A stretch of DNA of 64,000 nucleotides from Thermococcus zilligii AN1. GTDB taxonomy: Archaea; Methanobacteriota_B; Thermococci; Thermococcales; Thermococcaceae. Position 1 is the first letter of the stretch; every line of letters starts with the position of its first letter. The notes under the pieces were generated by a model. The model was given only the letters and a program-made list of their open reading frames with translations, was not told the origin of the DNA and did no database searches. Position numbers and translations under genes: made by a program. The DNA is taken from positions 372,001-436,000 of the forward strand of contig NZ_AJLF01000001.1 in NCBI RefSeq assembly GCF_000258515.1, given 5' to 3'. Below are positions 24,869 through 37,004 of this stretch, in pieces.

Positions 24869-25567
24869 GTGGTCGAAGAAGTCCTCAGAATAGAACTCCG
24901 GGGCGATGAGCTTCACCGCCGTCTCGGCGGGGGCATCCCGGCCGGGACGATAATGCTCCTCGAAGGCGACAGGGGTAGCGGCAAGTCCATCTTTGTCCAG
25001 AGACTCCTCTACGGGTTCCTGATGAACGGCTACACTGCGAGCTACGTCTCGAGCCAGTACACCACCGTTGAGTACATAAAACAGATGGGTTCGCTCGGCT
25101 ACGACATAATCCCCTTTCTAATCAGAAAGAAGCTCGTTTTCGTTTCTCTTTACCCCCTCCTGAGCGGGGTAAGCGAGAAGAGAAAGTTCCTCAGCAGACT
25201 TCTGGGCGAGCCCCGCCTCTGGGAACCGAACGTTGTAATAATCGATTCATTCTCATCACTCCTCTCAAGGGAGCAGGATCCTAACGCCGTGAGGGACTTC
25301 CTTCTCTACGTGAAGAAGCTGGCTTCACTTGATAAGGTGATAATTTTGACCGCCAACACGGAGGAGGTGGACAGGGACTCCCTTTTTGTCCTCGAAGAGG
25401 CCGCCACGATGCTCCTCAAGCTCAGTGTGAAGGTCTTTGGGGGGGACCTCAAGAACTCGGCGACGATCGTCAAGTACAACAACGCCAGGGGCGTTTTTCA
25501 GAAGATTATCCCCTTCCGCGTCGAGCCCAGGGTCGGTTTAATAGTAGAGATAGCGGCGGTGGTGTGA
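24869..25567 (+). CDS. flaH: Archaellum ATP-binding protein FlaH
   Basis: About 232 residues, a RecA/KaiC-like protein with Walker A EGDRGSGKS near residues 31-39 and a degenerate Walker B (VVIIDSFSSLLS). It binds ATP and regulates the FlaI hexamer. The start is set at the GTG 24869 because GGTGGTGAT lies just upstream; GTG at 24857 is in frame too. A 46-base gap from flaG contains no clear promoter. Confidence 0.92.
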   Translation: MVEEVLRIELRGDELHRRLGGGIPAGTIMLLEGDRGSGKSIFVQRLLYGFLMNGYTASYVSSQYTTVEYIKQMGSLGYDIIPFLIRKKLVFVSLYPLLSGVSEKRKFLSRLLGEPRLWEPNVVIIDSFSSLLSREQDPNAVRDFLLYVKKLASLDKVIILTANTEEVDRDSLFVLEEAATMLLKLSVKVFGGDLKNSATIVKYNNARGVFQKIIPFRVEPRVGLIVEIAAVV

Positions 25568-25568
25568 T

Positions 25569-27209
25569 ATGGCCGCGCAGGTGATCAGGAGCGACACCCT
25601 TGAGGACGCGATGCAGAGAAACCCCCACCTCAGGAGGTACGTTGAAGAATTCAGAAAGAAGTACGGCAAGGTGCCCGAGTTCCACGCCCAGCTCAGCAGG
25701 GACATGAAGGACATAATGTACCCCAACATCCTGTACCCCGTGGGGGACCCGATATTCATCCACATCTACGGTGACCAAAAGACGGAGAAAAAGTACATAG
25801 TCATCGAACCCAGCCTCGAGAACACAACCGAGGAAAAAAAGTATGAAGCGGTAAAAGATAGGATCCTGGAGATAGCGCCCACTCGTGACATCCCTGAAGA
25901 CCCCGAGGAGTTCGAGAGGTTTTTGGATGCCCTCTTCGACGAGGCCGTTCTTTCCTTGGTTAAGAGCAAGCAGAAGATCCCCGGCACGAAGGGGAGCTTC
26001 ACCCTGACCAAGGAGGAGATGGAGAAGTTCCGCTACCTCATAAAGCGGGACATCATTGGAATCGGCCCCCTTGAGCCCATGGCGAGGGATCCTTACATTG
26101 AAGATATCCACATAATCGGTGCAAACTACGTCTCCCTGGTTCACAAGATATTCGAGGCCCTGCCTACCAACGTAACCTTCGGTGACAACGTCAAACTGGC
26201 AGATTACTTCAAGAACATCTCAGAGCGCATTGGAAGACCCGTCAGCGACAGGAACCCCATAGTGGACGGCGCGTTGCCAGACGGCTCGCGTATCAACATC
26301 ATCTACTCCCCGGACATCTCCCTCAAGGGGCCCAGTGCTACCATCCGTAAGTTTACCGCTACCCCCATAAGTATCATCCAGCTCATACAGTGGGGAACCG
26401 TAAGTGCCGAGGTGGCGGCCTACCTCTGGATAGCCATCGAGTACGGCATGAGCGTCTTCGTCTGCGGTGAGACTGCTTCAGGTAAGACCACCTTCCTCAA
26501 CTCTATCATTCCCTTCATCAAGCCCGGGTCGAAGGTCTACACGGCTGAGGATACGCCAGAGGTCCAGGTGCCCCACCCAACGTGGCAGAGGCTCATAACC
26601 CGTGAAAGGGGCCCCGAGGAGAGCAGGGTTACGCTCTTCGACCTCCTGAAAGCGGCCCTCCGTTCGAGGCCCAACTACATCGTCGTCGGTGAGATCCGTG
26701 GTGTGGAGGGTTCCATAGCCTTCCAGGCAATGCAGACGGGACACCCGGTTATGAGCACCTTCCACGCCGGAGACATCAAGAAGATGATACAGCGTTTCAC
26801 CGGTCACCCGATAAACGTCCCGATAACCTTCATCGACAACCTCAATATAGCGGTCTTCCAGCAGGCTGTTTACATCAAGGGCAAATTCCTCAGGAGGACT
26901 GTCAGCGTCGTCGAGATAGAAGGCTACTACGAAGAGCTCGGCGGTGTCGCGACCAGGAACGTCTTTGAGTGGGATCCGGTGAATGATAAGCACATCTTCC
27001 GCGGTTTCAACAACTCCTACATCCTGGAGAAGAAGATAGCCGAGATAGCCGGCTATGAAGATCCAAAGGAGATATACAACGAGCTGTTCCTGCGCGCGAG
27101 AATCCTGCAGAGAATGGCGGAACTGGGCATAATCAACTACTGGGACGTCTACAGGGAGATTAAGGCCTTCTACCAGCGCGGCATCGAGGGCCTCAGCTTT
27201 AGGATCTGA
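25569..27209 (+). CDS. flaI: Archaellum motor ATPase FlaI
   Basis: 546 residues, type II/IV secretion superfamily ATPase that powers assembly and rotation. Walker A GETASGKTT at about residues 299-307, Asp box VYTAEDTPEVQ, Walker B NYIVVGEIRG and His box QTGHPVMSTFHAG follow in order. N-terminal domain about 1-230. Starts 1 base after the flaH stop with GGTGGTG in front. Confidence 0.97.
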   Translation: MAAQVIRSDTLEDAMQRNPHLRRYVEEFRKKYGKVPEFHAQLSRDMKDIMYPNILYPVGDPIFIHIYGDQKTEKKYIVIEPSLENTTEEKKYEAVKDRILEIAPTRDIPEDPEEFERFLDALFDEAVLSLVKSKQKIPGTKGSFTLTKEEMEKFRYLIKRDIIGIGPLEPMARDPYIEDIHIIGANYVSLVHKIFEALPTNVTFGDNVKLADYFKNISERIGRPVSDRNPIVDGALPDGSRINIIYSPDISLKGPSATIRKFTATPISIIQLIQWGTVSAEVAAYLWIAIEYGMSVFVCGETASGKTTFLNSIIPFIKPGSKVYTAEDTPEVQVPHPTWQRLITRERGPEESRVTLFDLLKAALRSRPNYIVVGEIRGVEGSIAFQAMQTGHPVMSTFHAGDIKKMIQRFTGHPINVPITFIDNLNIAVFQQAVYIKGKFLRRTVSVVEIEGYYEELGGVATRNVFEWDPVNDKHIFRGFNNSYILEKKIAEIAGYEDPKEIYNELFLRARILQRMAELGIINYWDVYREIKAFYQRGIEGLSFRI

Positions 27210-27219
27210 GGGGATTGGT

Positions 27220-29662
<2,443 letters not shown>

Positions 29663-29795
29663 CTAATGGCTATGATGAGATTGGCCTTTGGGGTCACAGA
29701 TGCCCGGGATCGACGGCCTGAGCCGCTCCGTCAAATTTTTAAGCCTTCCTCTTTTTAGTAACCCCTGGGAAGATTAAGTTGCAGGGGGTGGTCGA

Positions 29796-31115
29796 ATGCC
29801 AGCCATCGAGGAGGTCGCCGTGAGGAGCTTCGAGAGGATTGGAAGCCACTCCCACATAAAGGGCCTTGGCCTGGAGGGCGGAAAGGCAAAGTTCATGGCT
29901 GATGGAATGGTCGGGCAGGTAAAGGCGAGGGAAGCCGCTGGAATAGCCGTCGAGCTCATAAAGCGCGGCAAGCTCGCGGGAAAAGGTATTCTACTTGCAG
30001 GGCCGACGGGGAGCGGTAAAACGGCTATAGCCATGGGCATAGCGAGGGAACTCGGTGAAGACGTCCCCTTCGTCCAGATCGCGGGAAGTGAGATTTACTC
30101 CTCCGAGATCAAAAAGACCGAGTTCCTCAAGCAGGCCATGAGGAGGGCGATAGGCGTTAGGATAAGCGAGGAGAGGAAAGTCTACGAGGGCGAGGTAAAG
30201 GAGGTGAAGGTCAACAAGACGAGGCATCCCTTCAACCCCTACATCGAGGTTCCGGAGAGCGTCCTCATAACCCTGCGCACGAAGGACGACGAGAAGACCA
30301 TAAGGGCCGACAGGGAGATAGCCTACCAGCTCATGGAGCTTGGTGTGGAGGAAGGGGATGTCATCCAGATAGACGCTGAAACCGGGAGGATTTCCAAGGC
30401 CGGCACCACGAAGGAGGAAGAGGGCCTCTTCTTCAAGAGAAAGGTCAACCTGCCGGGCGGGCCGGTTCTCAAGATAAAGGAGTTCACCTACACGGTTACC
30501 CTCCACGACCTGGACGTTGCCAACGCCCGCGGAAACATCTTCGGCCTGCTCTTCAGCACAGGGGCAGAGATAAGCGATGACATCAGGCAACGCGTTGATG
30601 AGACTGTAAAGAAGTGGATAGAGGAAGGAAAGGCAACGCTCGTCCCCGGCGTCCTCTTCATAGACGAGTGCCACATGCTCGACGTAGAGGCCTTCTCATT
30701 CCTTGCGAGGGCGATGGAGAGCGAGCTCGCCCCGATACTAATCCTGGCAACCAACAGGGGCATGACGACCATAAGGGGGACTGACATAAAGGCCCCGCAC
30801 GGGATTCCGATAGACATGCTCGACAGGCTTTTGATAATCAACACCGAGCCCTACAAAAAGGAGGAAATCCGCGAAATCGTCAAGATCCGCGCCAGGGAGG
30901 AGAAGATAGAGATAAGCGAGGAGGCCATAGAGTACCTGGCAGAGCTCGGCGAGAAGACCAGCCTGCGCTACGCAGTCCAGTTACTTGCCCCCGCGAGCGT
31001 TTTAGCCAGGGGCGGGAAAGTGGAGAGGGAGCACGTCGAGAAGGCCAAGGAGTACTTCGCCGACCTCAAGAGGAGCATAACCTTCGTGGAGAAGCTCGAA
31101 GGCATGCTCCAGTGA
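29796..31115 (+). CDS. TIP49/RuvB-like AAA+ ATPase
   Basis: 439 residues, archaeal homologue of eukaryotic RUVBL1/2. N terminus SHSHIKGLGLEGGKA is the classical TIP49 opening; Walker A GPTGSGKTA (about 69-77), the inserted domain II (about 125-235), Walker B FIDECHMLD (about 288) and sensor LATNRGMTTIRGTDIKAPHGIPIDMLDR are intact. The archaeal role is not known. Promoter CAAATTTTTAAG lies near 29732-29743; GGGGGTGG precedes the ATG. Confidence 0.95.
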   Translation: MPAIEEVAVRSFERIGSHSHIKGLGLEGGKAKFMADGMVGQVKAREAAGIAVELIKRGKLAGKGILLAGPTGSGKTAIAMGIARELGEDVPFVQIAGSEIYSSEIKKTEFLKQAMRRAIGVRISEERKVYEGEVKEVKVNKTRHPFNPYIEVPESVLITLRTKDDEKTIRADREIAYQLMELGVEEGDVIQIDAETGRISKAGTTKEEEGLFFKRKVNLPGGPVLKIKEFTYTVTLHDLDVANARGNIFGLLFSTGAEISDDIRQRVDETVKKWIEEGKATLVPGVLFIDECHMLDVEAFSFLARAMESELAPILILATNRGMTTIRGTDIKAPHGIPIDMLDRLLIINTEPYKKEEIREIVKIRAREEKIEISEEAIEYLAELGEKTSLRYAVQLLAPASVLARGGKVEREHVEKAKEYFADLKRSITFVEKLEGMLQ

Positions 31116-31144
31116 GCATTTTTCCATTTTATTATGCCCCACCC

Positions 31145-31774
31145 TCACAAACCACTAAAATGGATTATGCCAGCCTTAAAAAGCGCGCACAGGACATCAA
31201 AGAACGCCGAACCAAGCCAGTGGAGGAGGAAGCTCTGGAAGAAGCTCTTCCCCCTCAGATCCATCCAGGCAAAAACCAGGCCTGCGAAAAACGAATAGGG
31301 GATTTCGGGGAGCGGTTTCCCGATGTGGACGATGGTGTAAGGAACGTCCTGGGCGAGCACGGCCAGCCGCTCGTTCTTCTCCGAGAGAGGGAACAGGAGA
31401 AACCCCCTGAAAAAAGCCTCGTGGGCGAACATAACAGCACCAACAACCAGCTCCTTCTCTAAGAAGCTCACCCAGCCTGAATAAGCAAAGTCCGGGTAGT
31501 AGTCCCTCATGGATGGAACTAGGAGCCCTCCAAAGCTTACAATAACGGCAAGGGTCATTAAAAGCTCAAAAATTCTCCAGTTGTCGTGGGGAAGCTTCAG
31601 CCCGAGCTCTCCCGGCCTAAAACCGAGGGCGAGGGAAACCACCAGCGGAATGAGAACGTACCAGAACAGAAGCCAGAGGGCCCAGCGCTCCAGGTTTCCG
31701 CCGAAAAAGCGCGGAATAAAGGAGATCGGAAACAGGACGATAAAAAGGGCGTAGGGGTTCCTGCGGAGGGGCAT
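31145..31774 (-). CDS. CPBP-family intramembrane protease
   Basis: 209 residues with about six membrane helices. The ABI/CPBP signature HEAFFRGFLLFPL (Glu-xxx-Arg) is followed by a histidine-bearing segment (YTIVHIGKPLPEIPYSFFAGLVFAWM) and FLLHWLGSAFFD, the motifs of the CAAX-protease-like fold. The substrate is unknown. Starts 3 bases after the stop of the upstream minus-strand gene, so they form an operon. Convergent to the TIP49 gene. Confidence 0.85.
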   Translation of the reverse strand: MPLRRNPYALFIVLFPISFIPRFFGGNLERWALWLLFWYVLIPLVVSLALGFRPGELGLKLPHDNWRIFELLMTLAVIVSFGGLLVPSMRDYYPDFAYSGWVSFLEKELVVGAVMFAHEAFFRGFLLFPLSEKNERLAVLAQDVPYTIVHIGKPLPEIPYSFFAGLVFAWMDLRGKSFFQSFLLHWLGSAFFDVLCALFKAGIIHFSGL

Positions 31775-31777
31775 AGA

Positions 31778-32689
31778 TCACACCATGAAGCTTATGGTTG
31801 TTGTACCTGGATACCTCTTGACTTCGATGCCGCGGTTGGTGAAGGCTATACCTATCTCAAGCGGCCTGTTCGGGTTGGCCCTTCTGATGATCCTTATCCC
31901 TATCTCGCTTCCGAGCCGGTCTTTGTTAAGCCTCGAGACGTATGAATACAGCAGACTGACGAAGTTCCTGTAATCGTGCATCTCATCCAGAAACTCCCTC
32001 TGCTCGGGGTTCAGGCGGGGGAAAATGTAGCGGTCAAAAAACCACTGGAATGTCCCCGATGTTTCGGATGAATAAACGAACAGCAGCTTGTAGAATTCGT
32101 CGTTTTTGTTTCCAAAGGCGGAGTCCATGTAGGGGATGGCCTCCCCGAGGATCCTGCTGGCCTCGCTGAGGTTCAGGTTAACCAGGTTCAGCCTCAGGTC
32201 GCTACCCCGAAGCTCCAGGAATATGTACTTCCCCCCGAAGTCCATGTAAATTTGGTCGTAAAACAGGACGAACTCCCGGGGTTTGTACCTCATTTGCTGG
32301 AGTATCCTGGCCAGGCTGTCCCTTATCTGCGCCAAAAGATGCGGCTCGCCGATGAACAGCGTTTCAACTCCCCCAATCAGGTCAACGTACACAACGTCCC
32401 TGTCCAGGAAAAATACAACTTCCCTCCTCCAACCGGGCAGGTTGTATTTAGTTAACACCGAAAGGTCCACCAGAGATACCCTGACCTCCTTCTCCAGGCC
32501 GCCAAATCTCTTTTTGAGGACGAGAACCGGGTGGTACCCGCCGGCGGGATTCAGGGGGGACACCGGGATGTCTCTGACTTTGATCATGGCTGTTATTGCC
32601 TTCCTTATCTCCTCCCTATCCCGCTGGGAGAACCTGTGAGTTAAGTCCTCGACGAGCCTCTCCAGCTTCTCCCGGAGTCTGACTTCCAT
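31778..32689 (-). CDS. Hypothetical protein, Thermococcales-type
   Basis: 303 residues with no signal peptide, membrane helix or motif I recognise. The N terminus is helical and charged (RLREKLERLVEDLTHRFSQRDREEIRKAI); the rest alternates strands and helices, ending GIAFTNRGIEVKRYPGTTTISFMV. The ATG has GGTGG 6 bases upstream. Overlaps nothing and leads directly into the CPBP protease gene. Confidence 0.72.
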   Translation of the reverse strand: MEVRLREKLERLVEDLTHRFSQRDREEIRKAITAMIKVRDIPVSPLNPAGGYHPVLVLKKRFGGLEKEVRVSLVDLSVLTKYNLPGWRREVVFFLDRDVVYVDLIGGVETLFIGEPHLLAQIRDSLARILQQMRYKPREFVLFYDQIYMDFGGKYIFLELRGSDLRLNLVNLNLSEASRILGEAIPYMDSAFGNKNDEFYKLLFVYSSETSGTFQWFFDRYIFPRLNPEQREFLDEMHDYRNFVSLLYSYVSRLNKDRLGSEIGIRIIRRANPNRPLEIGIAFTNRGIEVKRYPGTTTISFMV

Positions 32690-32730
32690 GGTTCCACCAA
32701 AAGTTAAGTCGGAAAAGGGATATAAAAGGA

Positions 32731-33549
32731 TTAAGAAGCCTGCTTTCCTTCTTCGCCGGCCCCTTCCGTGTCCTCTTGAGGTGCGCCTTCAGAGGGCTCT
32801 GCTTCTTTGCTCTCCTCGGCAGTTTTTTCTGCCCCGGGCGGCTTTAGAAGTTCCTCAAGTGTGGGCCTGAACCTGACCTCTTCGTATCCTATGAACTTGA
32901 GGTCGCTCTCCAGGAGAATCTCCCCCAGCACGAGGGTGTTCCTGTCGACCTCATCGAGCACAGGCGTGAAGTCAACGGTCACGTCTTTCTCCCCAACTTC
33001 AATTATGACTTTCTCCAGAGCTATCCTCGGCAGACGGAGCTCTACGAGGGCCTTGACCCTCTCTATCGGGTCATCTATTTTCTCCGTCACCTCAACTTCA
33101 TAGACCAAGTGCTTGCCCGCGTAGGGGTGGTTGAAGTCGATCCTGACACGGCCACCGCTCACGGTGAGTATCCGCCCCTTAAGCTTCCTCCCGTCACCGG
33201 TTTCGAGCTCTATCGGCATCCCCGGAATTGGGTATATCCCAGCCCTCCTGAGCTGGCCCAGGGTAAAGACCTTGATGAGGCTGGGGTCCCTTTTTCCGAA
33301 ACCCTCCTCCGGGGGGACGATTATCTCATACTTCTTCCCGACCTCGAGACCATCGAGCTTCTCATCCAGGCCTTTCAAAACGTGGCCCGCCCCAACCGCT
33401 ATCGGAACCGGGCCGTAGATGCCCTTCTCGCTGTAGATGCCCGCCTCCCTGGCAACCTCTTCGTAAGTGGTATCGAATATCTCACCGGTCTCCTGAACCT
33501 TCCCGGTGTAGTGGAGCCTTATGACGTCTCCCCTCTGAACCTTCGTCAT
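32731..33549 (-). CDS. FKBP-type peptidyl-prolyl isomerase, long form
   Basis: 272 residues. SlyD-like FKBP fold (KVQRGDVIRLHYTGKV, GHVLKGLDEKLDGLEVG, PPEEGFGKRDPSLI) with inserted flap domain, and the characteristic RVRIDFNHPYAGKHLVYEVEV closing segment around residues 140-165. A second domain (about 165-235) and a low-complexity Glu/Ala-rich tail (about 240-272) distinguish the long archaeal type. Chaperone and prolyl isomerase in the cytosol. The ATG at 33549 follows GGAGGTAGTGATC. TATA CTTTAAAAC on the minus strand near 33592-33604. Confidence 0.94.
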   Translation of the reverse strand: MTKVQRGDVIRLHYTGKVQETGEIFDTTYEEVAREAGIYSEKGIYGPVPIAVGAGHVLKGLDEKLDGLEVGKKYEIIVPPEEGFGKRDPSLIKVFTLGQLRRAGIYPIPGMPIELETGDGRKLKGRILTVSGGRVRIDFNHPYAGKHLVYEVEVTEKIDDPIERVKALVELRLPRIALEKVIIEVGEKDVTVDFTPVLDEVDRNTLVLGEILLESDLKFIGYEEVRFRPTLEELLKPPGAEKTAEESKEAEPSEGAPQEDTEGAGEEGKQAS

Positions 33550-33690
33550 GATCACTACCTCCTTTAACTCCTGAGTGGCATTCAAAGCCATCGTTTTAAA
33601 GCTTTTGCCGGCACCGTGGAAATTCCAGTTGGCCAAAGCGAAGGCGATAACCTAATAAAACGCCGCCATAAAGTTCCCCCGGTGGTGGGG

Positions 33691-35121
33691 ATGGCCATAA
33701 AAATATACAACACTCAGACGAGGCAGAAGGAAGAGTTCAGGCCCCTCAGAGAGGGAGAGGTGAGAATGTACGTCTGCGGGCCGACGGTTTACGATTATAC
33801 CCACATAGGCCATGCCAGGACATACATAGCCTTCGACGTTGTAAGGCGCTACCTCGAGCACAGGGGCTACACCGTTCTGATGGTCATGAACTTCACCGAC
33901 ATAGACGATAAAATCATAAAGAGGGCCAATGAGACCGGTGAGGACCCGAAAGAGCTCGCTGAGAAGTTCCTCCGCTACTTCCTTGAGGACATGGCGGCTT
34001 TAAAAGTCAAGCCGGCCGATATATACCCGAGAGTCACCGAGCACGTTGCGGATATCATAGAATTCATAAGAAAGCTCCAGGAGAAGGGCTACGCCTACGA
34101 GGGGAGCGACGGGGTTTACTTTGAGGTTCGCAGGTTCAAGGACTACGGCAAGCTAAGCGGGATAAAGGTTGAGGACCTCGTCAAGGGCGCGAGGGTGGAG
34201 CCCGGCGAAGGAAAGAAGAACCCCGAAGACTTCGTCCTCTGGAAGAAGGCAAAGCCGGGCGAACCGAAGTGGTCTTCACCGTGGGGCGAGGGGAGGCCCG
34301 GCTGGCACATAGAGTGCTCCACGATGAGCACCAAATACCTCGGAGAGAGCTTCGACATCCACGGCGGAGGCAACGACCTCATCTTCCCCCACCACGAGAA
34401 CGAGATAGCGCAAACGGAAGCCTGCACAGGCCACGAATGGGTCCGCTACTGGATGCACACGGGATTCCTCATGGTCAACGGGGAAAAGATGAGCAAGAGC
34501 CTTGGAAACTTCATAACCATCAGAGAAGCCCTGAAGCGCTACGACCCCGAAGTAATAAGGCTCTTCGTGCTCCAGAAGCACTACAGGTCACCGCTCGACT
34601 ACACCGAGGAGGGCATGGAGCATGCAAAGAACAACCTGGAGAAGCTCTACAACACCCTCGAAAACATCCGCGTGGCGATGGAGAGGGCCGAGATTTCCTT
34701 CCGCTGGGAAAAGCATGAGTTTGAGGCCTACGAGGCGATAAGGGAGGCAAGGAAAAAGTTCTACGAGGCGATGGACGATGACTTCAACACGGCCGAGGCC
34801 CTGAAGGCAGTATTCGAGGCGAGCAACGCTGTCAACCGCTATCTAACCCAGGTGGAGACGCCAAAGGAGAGCATCCTGAGAAAGGCCTGGGAGTTCTTCA
34901 AGGTTGTCGGCGAGGTCTTTGGCATCTTCGAGGACTACTTTAAAGAGCAGAAAGCTGGAGAAGAGGAGGAACTCATAAAGCTCCTCGTAGAGGTGCGCGC
35001 CCAGCTCAGAAAGGAGAAAAACTTCGCCCTGGCGGACAAAATAAGAACCCAACTGAGGGAGCTTGGGATCCAGCTCGAGGATACACCGCAGGGAACTGTG
35101 TGGAAGAGGGTGAAGGCTTGA
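33691..35121 (+). CDS. cysS: Cysteinyl-tRNA synthetase
   Basis: 476-residue class I synthetase. HIGH motif in VYDYTHIGHAR (near residue 35), zinc ligands in CGPTV and GWHIECSTMS plus GGGNDLIFPHHENE, and KMSKS in NGEKMSKSLGNF. C-terminal helical DALR-like domain. Starts at ATG 33691 with GGTGGTGGGG in front; an in-frame upstream extension lacks support. Divergent from the FKBP gene and convergent with pyk. Confidence 0.97.
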   Translation: MAIKIYNTQTRQKEEFRPLREGEVRMYVCGPTVYDYTHIGHARTYIAFDVVRRYLEHRGYTVLMVMNFTDIDDKIIKRANETGEDPKELAEKFLRYFLEDMAALKVKPADIYPRVTEHVADIIEFIRKLQEKGYAYEGSDGVYFEVRRFKDYGKLSGIKVEDLVKGARVEPGEGKKNPEDFVLWKKAKPGEPKWSSPWGEGRPGWHIECSTMSTKYLGESFDIHGGGNDLIFPHHENEIAQTEACTGHEWVRYWMHTGFLMVNGEKMSKSLGNFITIREALKRYDPEVIRLFVLQKHYRSPLDYTEEGMEHAKNNLEKLYNTLENIRVAMERAEISFRWEKHEFEAYEAIREARKKFYEAMDDDFNTAEALKAVFEASNAVNRYLTQVETPKESILRKAWEFFKVVGEVFGIFEDYFKEQKAGEEEELIKLLVEVRAQLRKEKNFALADKIRTQLRELGIQLEDTPQGTVWKRVKA

Positions 35122-35123
35122 AG

Positions 35124-35170
35124 GTTTCCTTTTATCCTTCGTTCACCCCCGAAAAAAGGTAAAGCAAAAA
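35124..35170. terminator. Bidirectional terminator between cysS and pyk
   Basis: The 52-base gap between two convergent stops carries a plus-strand TTTCCTTTTATCC run and, on the minus strand, TGCTTTTTGCTTTACCTTTTTTC. T-rich runs on both coding strands suit archaeal intrinsic termination in both directions. Confidence 0.55.
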
Positions 35171-35173
35171 GCA

Positions 35174-36598
35174 TCACGGGATCTGAAAGATCCTCACGGT
35201 GTTCGTCCCCGTCGTCTTTCCGATCGGCGCCCCCTCAGTCAGGAGCACTGTGTCATCTTCCTTAGCAAGGCCCAGGCCCTTTATCAGTTGGATTATCTCC
35301 TTCTCATCAGGGCTCTCAATGACAAATGGATACACGCCATAGCTGAACATCAGCCCGCTGGCAACTTTTTCGTCGCTCGTGAAAGCGAGTATCCACTGCT
35401 TTGGCCTGAAGCGGGATATCAAACGGGCAGTGTAGCCGCTTTTGGTGGGGGTCAGGATATACCTTGCATCAACGACCTGAAGGGCCTCTATTATGCTCCT
35501 GGCGATGGCGTCCTTTATAGTCCCCTTCTTCGGGATTTTTTCCTTCCACTCCAGCATTCTCACATTGCCAAAGCTTTCCCTGTATGCCTCGGTGGCCCTG
35601 GCTATCTTTGCCATCATCTTAACCGCGTCAACTGGATACTTTCCAACGGCTGTCTCCTCGGAGAGCATGACGGCGTCGGCACCGTCCAGTATTGCGTTTG
35701 CAACGTCCGTAACCTCGGCTCTGGTGGGAAGCTTCTCGGTCGTCATGCTCTCGAGCATCTGGGTTGCCACTATAGCGGGCTTACCAGCCATTACAGCCTT
35801 CTCTATGAGCTTCTTCTGAAGAATAGGAAGCTTTTCAATGGGCATCTCGACGCCCAAATCACCCCTGGCCACCATCACGCCGTCTGAAGCCGATAGTATT
35901 TCATCGAAATTCCTGACGGCATCGGGCCTTTCTATCTTCGAGATCACGAACATTCTGCTCCCCTTTTCCTCGATGAAGTGCCTGACCTTGAGGACGTCAT
36001 AGGAAGAGCCCACAAAACTGATCCCCACCGCGTCCACGTCGTTTTCGATCATGAACTCGAGGATCTCAAGATCTTTCTCTGTTACAGCTTCCAGCGGAAT
36101 CCGCGCATTGGGGATGTTTATGCCCTTGCGGGAGTAGAGCACCCCTCCGGCAAGAACCTTACAAACAACGTCCGGCCCTTCGACTTTGACCACTTTAAGG
36201 ATGATGAACCCATCGCTGAGGTAGATGACATCCCCCGGGGATACAAGCTTGGGGAAGTCCTTAAACTCCACGGGAATCAGGCCCTCCATCCCCTCGACGT
36301 CCCTTACAGTCAGGGTTACTGTTTGGTTGCGCCGGAGCTCGACCTTCCCTCCGATTATGTTCCCTACCCTTATCTTGACCCCGGGGAGATCCCCAAGTAT
36401 CGGAACTCTGCGGCCGAGGCGCTCTGAGGCTCTCCTTATTCTTTCGATCCTCTTTTTGTGCTCCTCGAATGTGCCGTGTGAGAAGTTTATCCTGGCGACG
36501 CTAATACCGGCTTTTATCAAGGCCTTCAAAGTCTTAGAATCGTCCGACGCCGGCCCGATGGTGGCGACGATTTTTGTCTTGTGCGATGGTAATCTCAT
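35174..36598 (-). CDS. pyk: Pyruvate kinase
   Basis: 474 residues: PEP + ADP to pyruvate + ATP. N-terminal TKIVATIGPASDD, KIRVGNI, the catalytic ISKIERPDAVRNFDEIL and MVARGDLGVEMP, and the C-terminal domain ending TGTNTVRIFQIP are all present. No allosteric-site insertion stands out. A TATA-like GGGTTAAATCC lies near 36634-36644. No inverted TATCAC/GTGATA glycolytic regulator motif is visible close by. The large RNA locus starts upstream of this promoter. Confidence 0.97.
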   Translation of the reverse strand: MRLPSHKTKIVATIGPASDDSKTLKALIKAGISVARINFSHGTFEEHKKRIERIRRASERLGRRVPILGDLPGVKIRVGNIIGGKVELRRNQTVTLTVRDVEGMEGLIPVEFKDFPKLVSPGDVIYLSDGFIILKVVKVEGPDVVCKVLAGGVLYSRKGINIPNARIPLEAVTEKDLEILEFMIENDVDAVGISFVGSSYDVLKVRHFIEEKGSRMFVISKIERPDAVRNFDEILSASDGVMVARGDLGVEMPIEKLPILQKKLIEKAVMAGKPAIVATQMLESMTTEKLPTRAEVTDVANAILDGADAVMLSEETAVGKYPVDAVKMMAKIARATEAYRESFGNVRMLEWKEKIPKKGTIKDAIARSIIEALQVVDARYILTPTKSGYTARLISRFRPKQWILAFTSDEKVASGLMFSYGVYPFVIESPDEKEIIQLIKGLGLAKEDDTVLLTEGAPIGKTTGTNTVRIFQIP

Positions 36599-36660
36599 GG
36601 AGTTCTCACCTGTCCCTATATCCAGCTTGCCGGATTTAACCCTTTTTAATGCGTGTTGCC

Positions 36661-36955
36661 TGTAGAATTTTTAATATATTGGAGAATCTCTAATTAGGTC
36701 GTCCTAATGCTATCCTTCGATGCACCTCCATGGAAAATACTGAGAGTTGTTACTACAAATAAAAGTATTAATAATTTTTTGTGTTTTTTGCGTTATATAA
36801 CTTTAGTATATGTTAAAAACAATTATACTATAATTTAGTGTATTATTAAATTATAAAAAATTTCCATGTTATTTTAATTCAAAGTATTAAAAAGTTTCAT
36901 GTTTTTAACATTTAAAATAGTAACAACAAAGAAACTCAACGCAGGAAATATTGCG
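36661..36955. other. AT-rich, gene-free left flank of the RNA locus
   Basis: No open frame of note on either strand. GC is 12/60 at 36781-36840 and 7/60 at 36841-36900 by direct count, far below the surrounding genes. Many A/T runs mean that TATA boxes cannot be told from background. Confidence 0.8.
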
Positions 36956-36971
36956 GGGAACCCCCATGGAG

Positions 36972-36990
36972 GGCCGGATATAAACATCCG
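36972..36990 (+). promoter_or_regulatory. Candidate promoter of the large structured RNA
   Basis: GGATATAAAC at 36976-36985 is the clearest TATA-like element in the GC-richer sequence just before the RNA. It would start transcription near 37002-37010, about 35 bases before the closing helix. Alternative: TTTAAAATAG near 36911-36920. Confidence 0.35.
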
Positions 36991-37004
36991 CCACACAAGA
37001 ATAG